Origin: Ktedonobacterales bacterium
Lineage (GTDB): Bacteria > Chloroflexota > Ktedonobacteria > Ktedonobacterales > Ktedonobacteraceae
Assembly (NCBI GenBank): GCA_027451525.1
Contig: DAIDJF010000019.1
Location: 1-64,000, forward strand
Direction of reading: 5' to 3'
DNA length: 64,000 nucleotides
Translations under genes and position numbers: made by a program
Shown here: one piece after another, positions 62,852-64,000 of the stretch
How positions within the stretch are numbered: position 1 is the stretch's first letter
Layout: each line of letters starts with the position of its first letter
The notes under the pieces: generated by a model
Databases searched by the model: none
What the model saw: the letters and a program-made list of their open reading frames with translations, nothing else
Told to the model about the DNA's origin: nothing

Positions 62852-64000
62852 ATGTGGCAAACGTATTTACAACCCACCAGTTTGGCGGAAACGCTGGACC
62901 TGCTGCACCGTCACGCTGGTAAAGCGCGTCTGATCGCGGGCGGAACGGATGTGCTGGTCGAGCTACAGCGCGGGGTACGCCCCACCAATACACTGATCGA
63001 TATCAGTATGCTCTCTGATCTCAAATATATAAAGGAAGAACAGGGCAACATCCTCGTTGGCGCGCTCGCGACACATAACGACATTATTGCATCATCAGCC
63101 TGTGTCACACGCGCACTCCCGCTAGCGCAGGCATGTTGGGAGGTTGGCGCACCGCAGATTCGCACACGCGCTACCGTCGCGGGCAACCTTGTCACTGCCT
63201 CGCCCGCGAACGATACTATTTCCGCATTGACTGCATTAGACGCGCAACTCGTGCTGAGCAGTCAGAGCGGTGAGCGCGTCGTCTCGCTTGACAACTTCTA
63301 TCCAGGCTTTCGCCGTACCATTCTCGCGCCTGACGAGCTGATTCGCGAACTGCGCATTCCCGCCATGCAAGCCAATCAGCGCGGACTCTTCCTGAAACTA
63401 GGTTTGCGCCGCGCGCAAGCTATTTCGGTCATCAATATCGCCCTTGTGCTGACCTTCGAGAACGAGACAGTCACACAGGCGCGTATCGCGCTTGGTTGCC
63501 TTGCACCGACTATCGTTCACGCACGCACAGTAGAAACTTATCTTACAGGCAAACAACTGAGCGCGGAGGTCTGTCAGCAGGCCGGACAACTCGCCCTACA
63601 AGATGCCACACCAATTGACGATGTGCGCGGCTCCGCCAGTTATCGTCAGGCCACGCTGAGCAATCTCGTCACGCACGCCCTGCAACGTATCGCGCAAGGG
63701 CAGCAGGCCGAGGGTTGGATGGAGCAGCCCATCTTGCTCGAAACGCCTGAGCAGCCTATCACACCTGATACGCCCTTTGAGCAGACTATTTCGACAAAGA
63801 TCAATGGCAAGCCCTATCAACTCACGGGCGCGTCCCGTAAGACGTTGCTCAACGCCCTGCGCGAGGATGCGGGACTAACAGGTACGAAAGAGGGTTGCGC
63901 CGAGGGTGAATGCGGAGCTTGCACCGTCTGGCTCAACGGCAAAGCGGTCATGTCCTGTCTGGTTGCCGCTCCCCAAGCCCATAACAGCGAGATTGTCACG
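62852..64000 (+). CDS. xanthine dehydrogenase FAD-binding/2Fe-2S fusion subunit (truncated by the window edge)
   Basis: 383 codons are visible without a stop. Residues 1-275 are the CoxM/XdhB-like FAD domain (LIAGGTDVLVELQRG, GAPQIRTRATVAGNLVTASPANDT with the FAD-binding core ATVAGNL). From about 310 a plant-type 2Fe-2S domain begins (STKINGKPYQL, GTKEGCAEGECGACTVWLNG with three cluster Cys, and MSCLVAA). These are usually separate small and medium subunits, or are fused in the opposite order. The catalytic molybdenum subunit probably follows past the window. AAGAGGAA precedes the ATG. Last visible gene of the purine operon. Confidence 0.9.
   Translation, partial: MWQTYLQPTSLAETLDLLHRHAGKARLIAGGTDVLVELQRGVRPTNTLIDISMLSDLKYIKEEQGNILVGALATHNDIIASSACVTRALPLAQACWEVGAPQIRTRATVAGNLVTASPANDTISALTALDAQLVLSSQSGERVVSLDNFYPGFRRTILAPDELIRELRIPAMQANQRGLFLKLGLRRAQAISVINIALVLTFENETVTQARIALGCLAPTIVHARTVETYLTGKQLSAEVCQQAGQLALQDATPIDDVRGSASYRQATLSNLVTHALQRIAQGQQAEGWMEQPILLETPEQPITPDTPFEQTISTKINGKPYQLTGASRKTLLNALREDAGLTGTKEGCAEGECGACTVWLNGKAVMSCLVAAPQAHNSEIVT

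Overview
The window looks like a chromosomal segment of a Chloroflexota bacterium, most probably a soil member of the Ktedonobacteria. This is inferred from protein style and gene mix, not from a phylogenetic marker. Pointers are F420-type luciferase-like oxidoreductases, a Ser/Thr kinase with an HQD catalytic loop, PQQ-propeller surface proteins, a sulfhydrogenase-type group 3b NiFe hydrogenase and dispersed palindromic repeats. No rRNA, tRNA, CRISPR array, transposase or phage gene was seen. About 56 coding regions are supported, including one 35-codon leader peptide and one gene cut by the right edge.

Layout. 1-4999: a heterodimeric ABC exporter divergent from a WYL regulator. 5-9 kb: a GT-C membrane glycosyltransferase, a luciferase-like oxidoreductase and an ArsR/SRPBCC/OmdA stress operon. 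9.2-12.3 kb: a 1021-residue metallo-beta-lactamase/beta-CASP protein with an unusual duplicated C-terminus. 12.3-18.8 kb: dehalogenase, DUF2795, cupin, PAP2 phosphatase, lipid kinase, and a TetR/membrane protein/SDR operon. 19-29.2 kb, minus strand: glycolate/lactate oxidase GlcDEF, lactate permease, CBS protein and pyruvate dehydrogenase E1a/E1b/E2, with a divergent FadR-type regulator and SDR at 29.8-31.3 kb. Together these could take up lactate or glycolate, oxidise it to pyruvate or glyoxylate, and carry pyruvate on to acetyl-CoA. 31.3-35.8 kb: MEDS-PAS histidine kinase, an SDR gene remnant, a DUF262/DUF1524 protein (GmrSD-like) and a zinc-ribbon protein. 36-42.3 kb: acetamidase, then a deaminase/aldolase, ALO-type oxidase and amino-acid permease operon, and a second luciferase-like oxidoreductase. 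42.5-49.3 kb: DUF6585 protein, LysE-type exporter, surface propeller protein and Ser/Thr kinase. 49.3-52.8 kb: tartronate semialdehyde reductase, CobA, a VOC protein and CobT. 53-58.1 kb: a complete group 3b hydrogenase operon with an embedded cyclic-nucleotide-binding protein. 58.1-64 kb: a purine-degradation operon (UraD, uricase, HIU hydrolase, allantoate amidohydrolase, allantoinase, xanthine dehydrogenase FAD/2Fe-2S fusion).

The most interesting signal is outside the long ORFs. Upstream of the LysE-type exporter there is a complete transcription-attenuation leader: a consensus promoter, a Shine-Dalgarno and a 35-codon ORF containing the run QQQVNQQ, then four mutually exclusive RNA segments (1:2, 2:3, 3:4) ending in a U-tract terminator. 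It reads as a glutamine-codon attenuator controlling an exporter. Second is a dispersed hairpin element whose 3' end supplies the Shine-Dalgarno of three unrelated genes, with a compensatory base change in its stem. Others are two leaderless promoters sharing a GGAACT spacer, a palindromic operator just after the start of the purine operon, an SDR remnant that makes direct repeats around the histidine kinase, and the duplicated C-terminal module of the beta-CASP protein.
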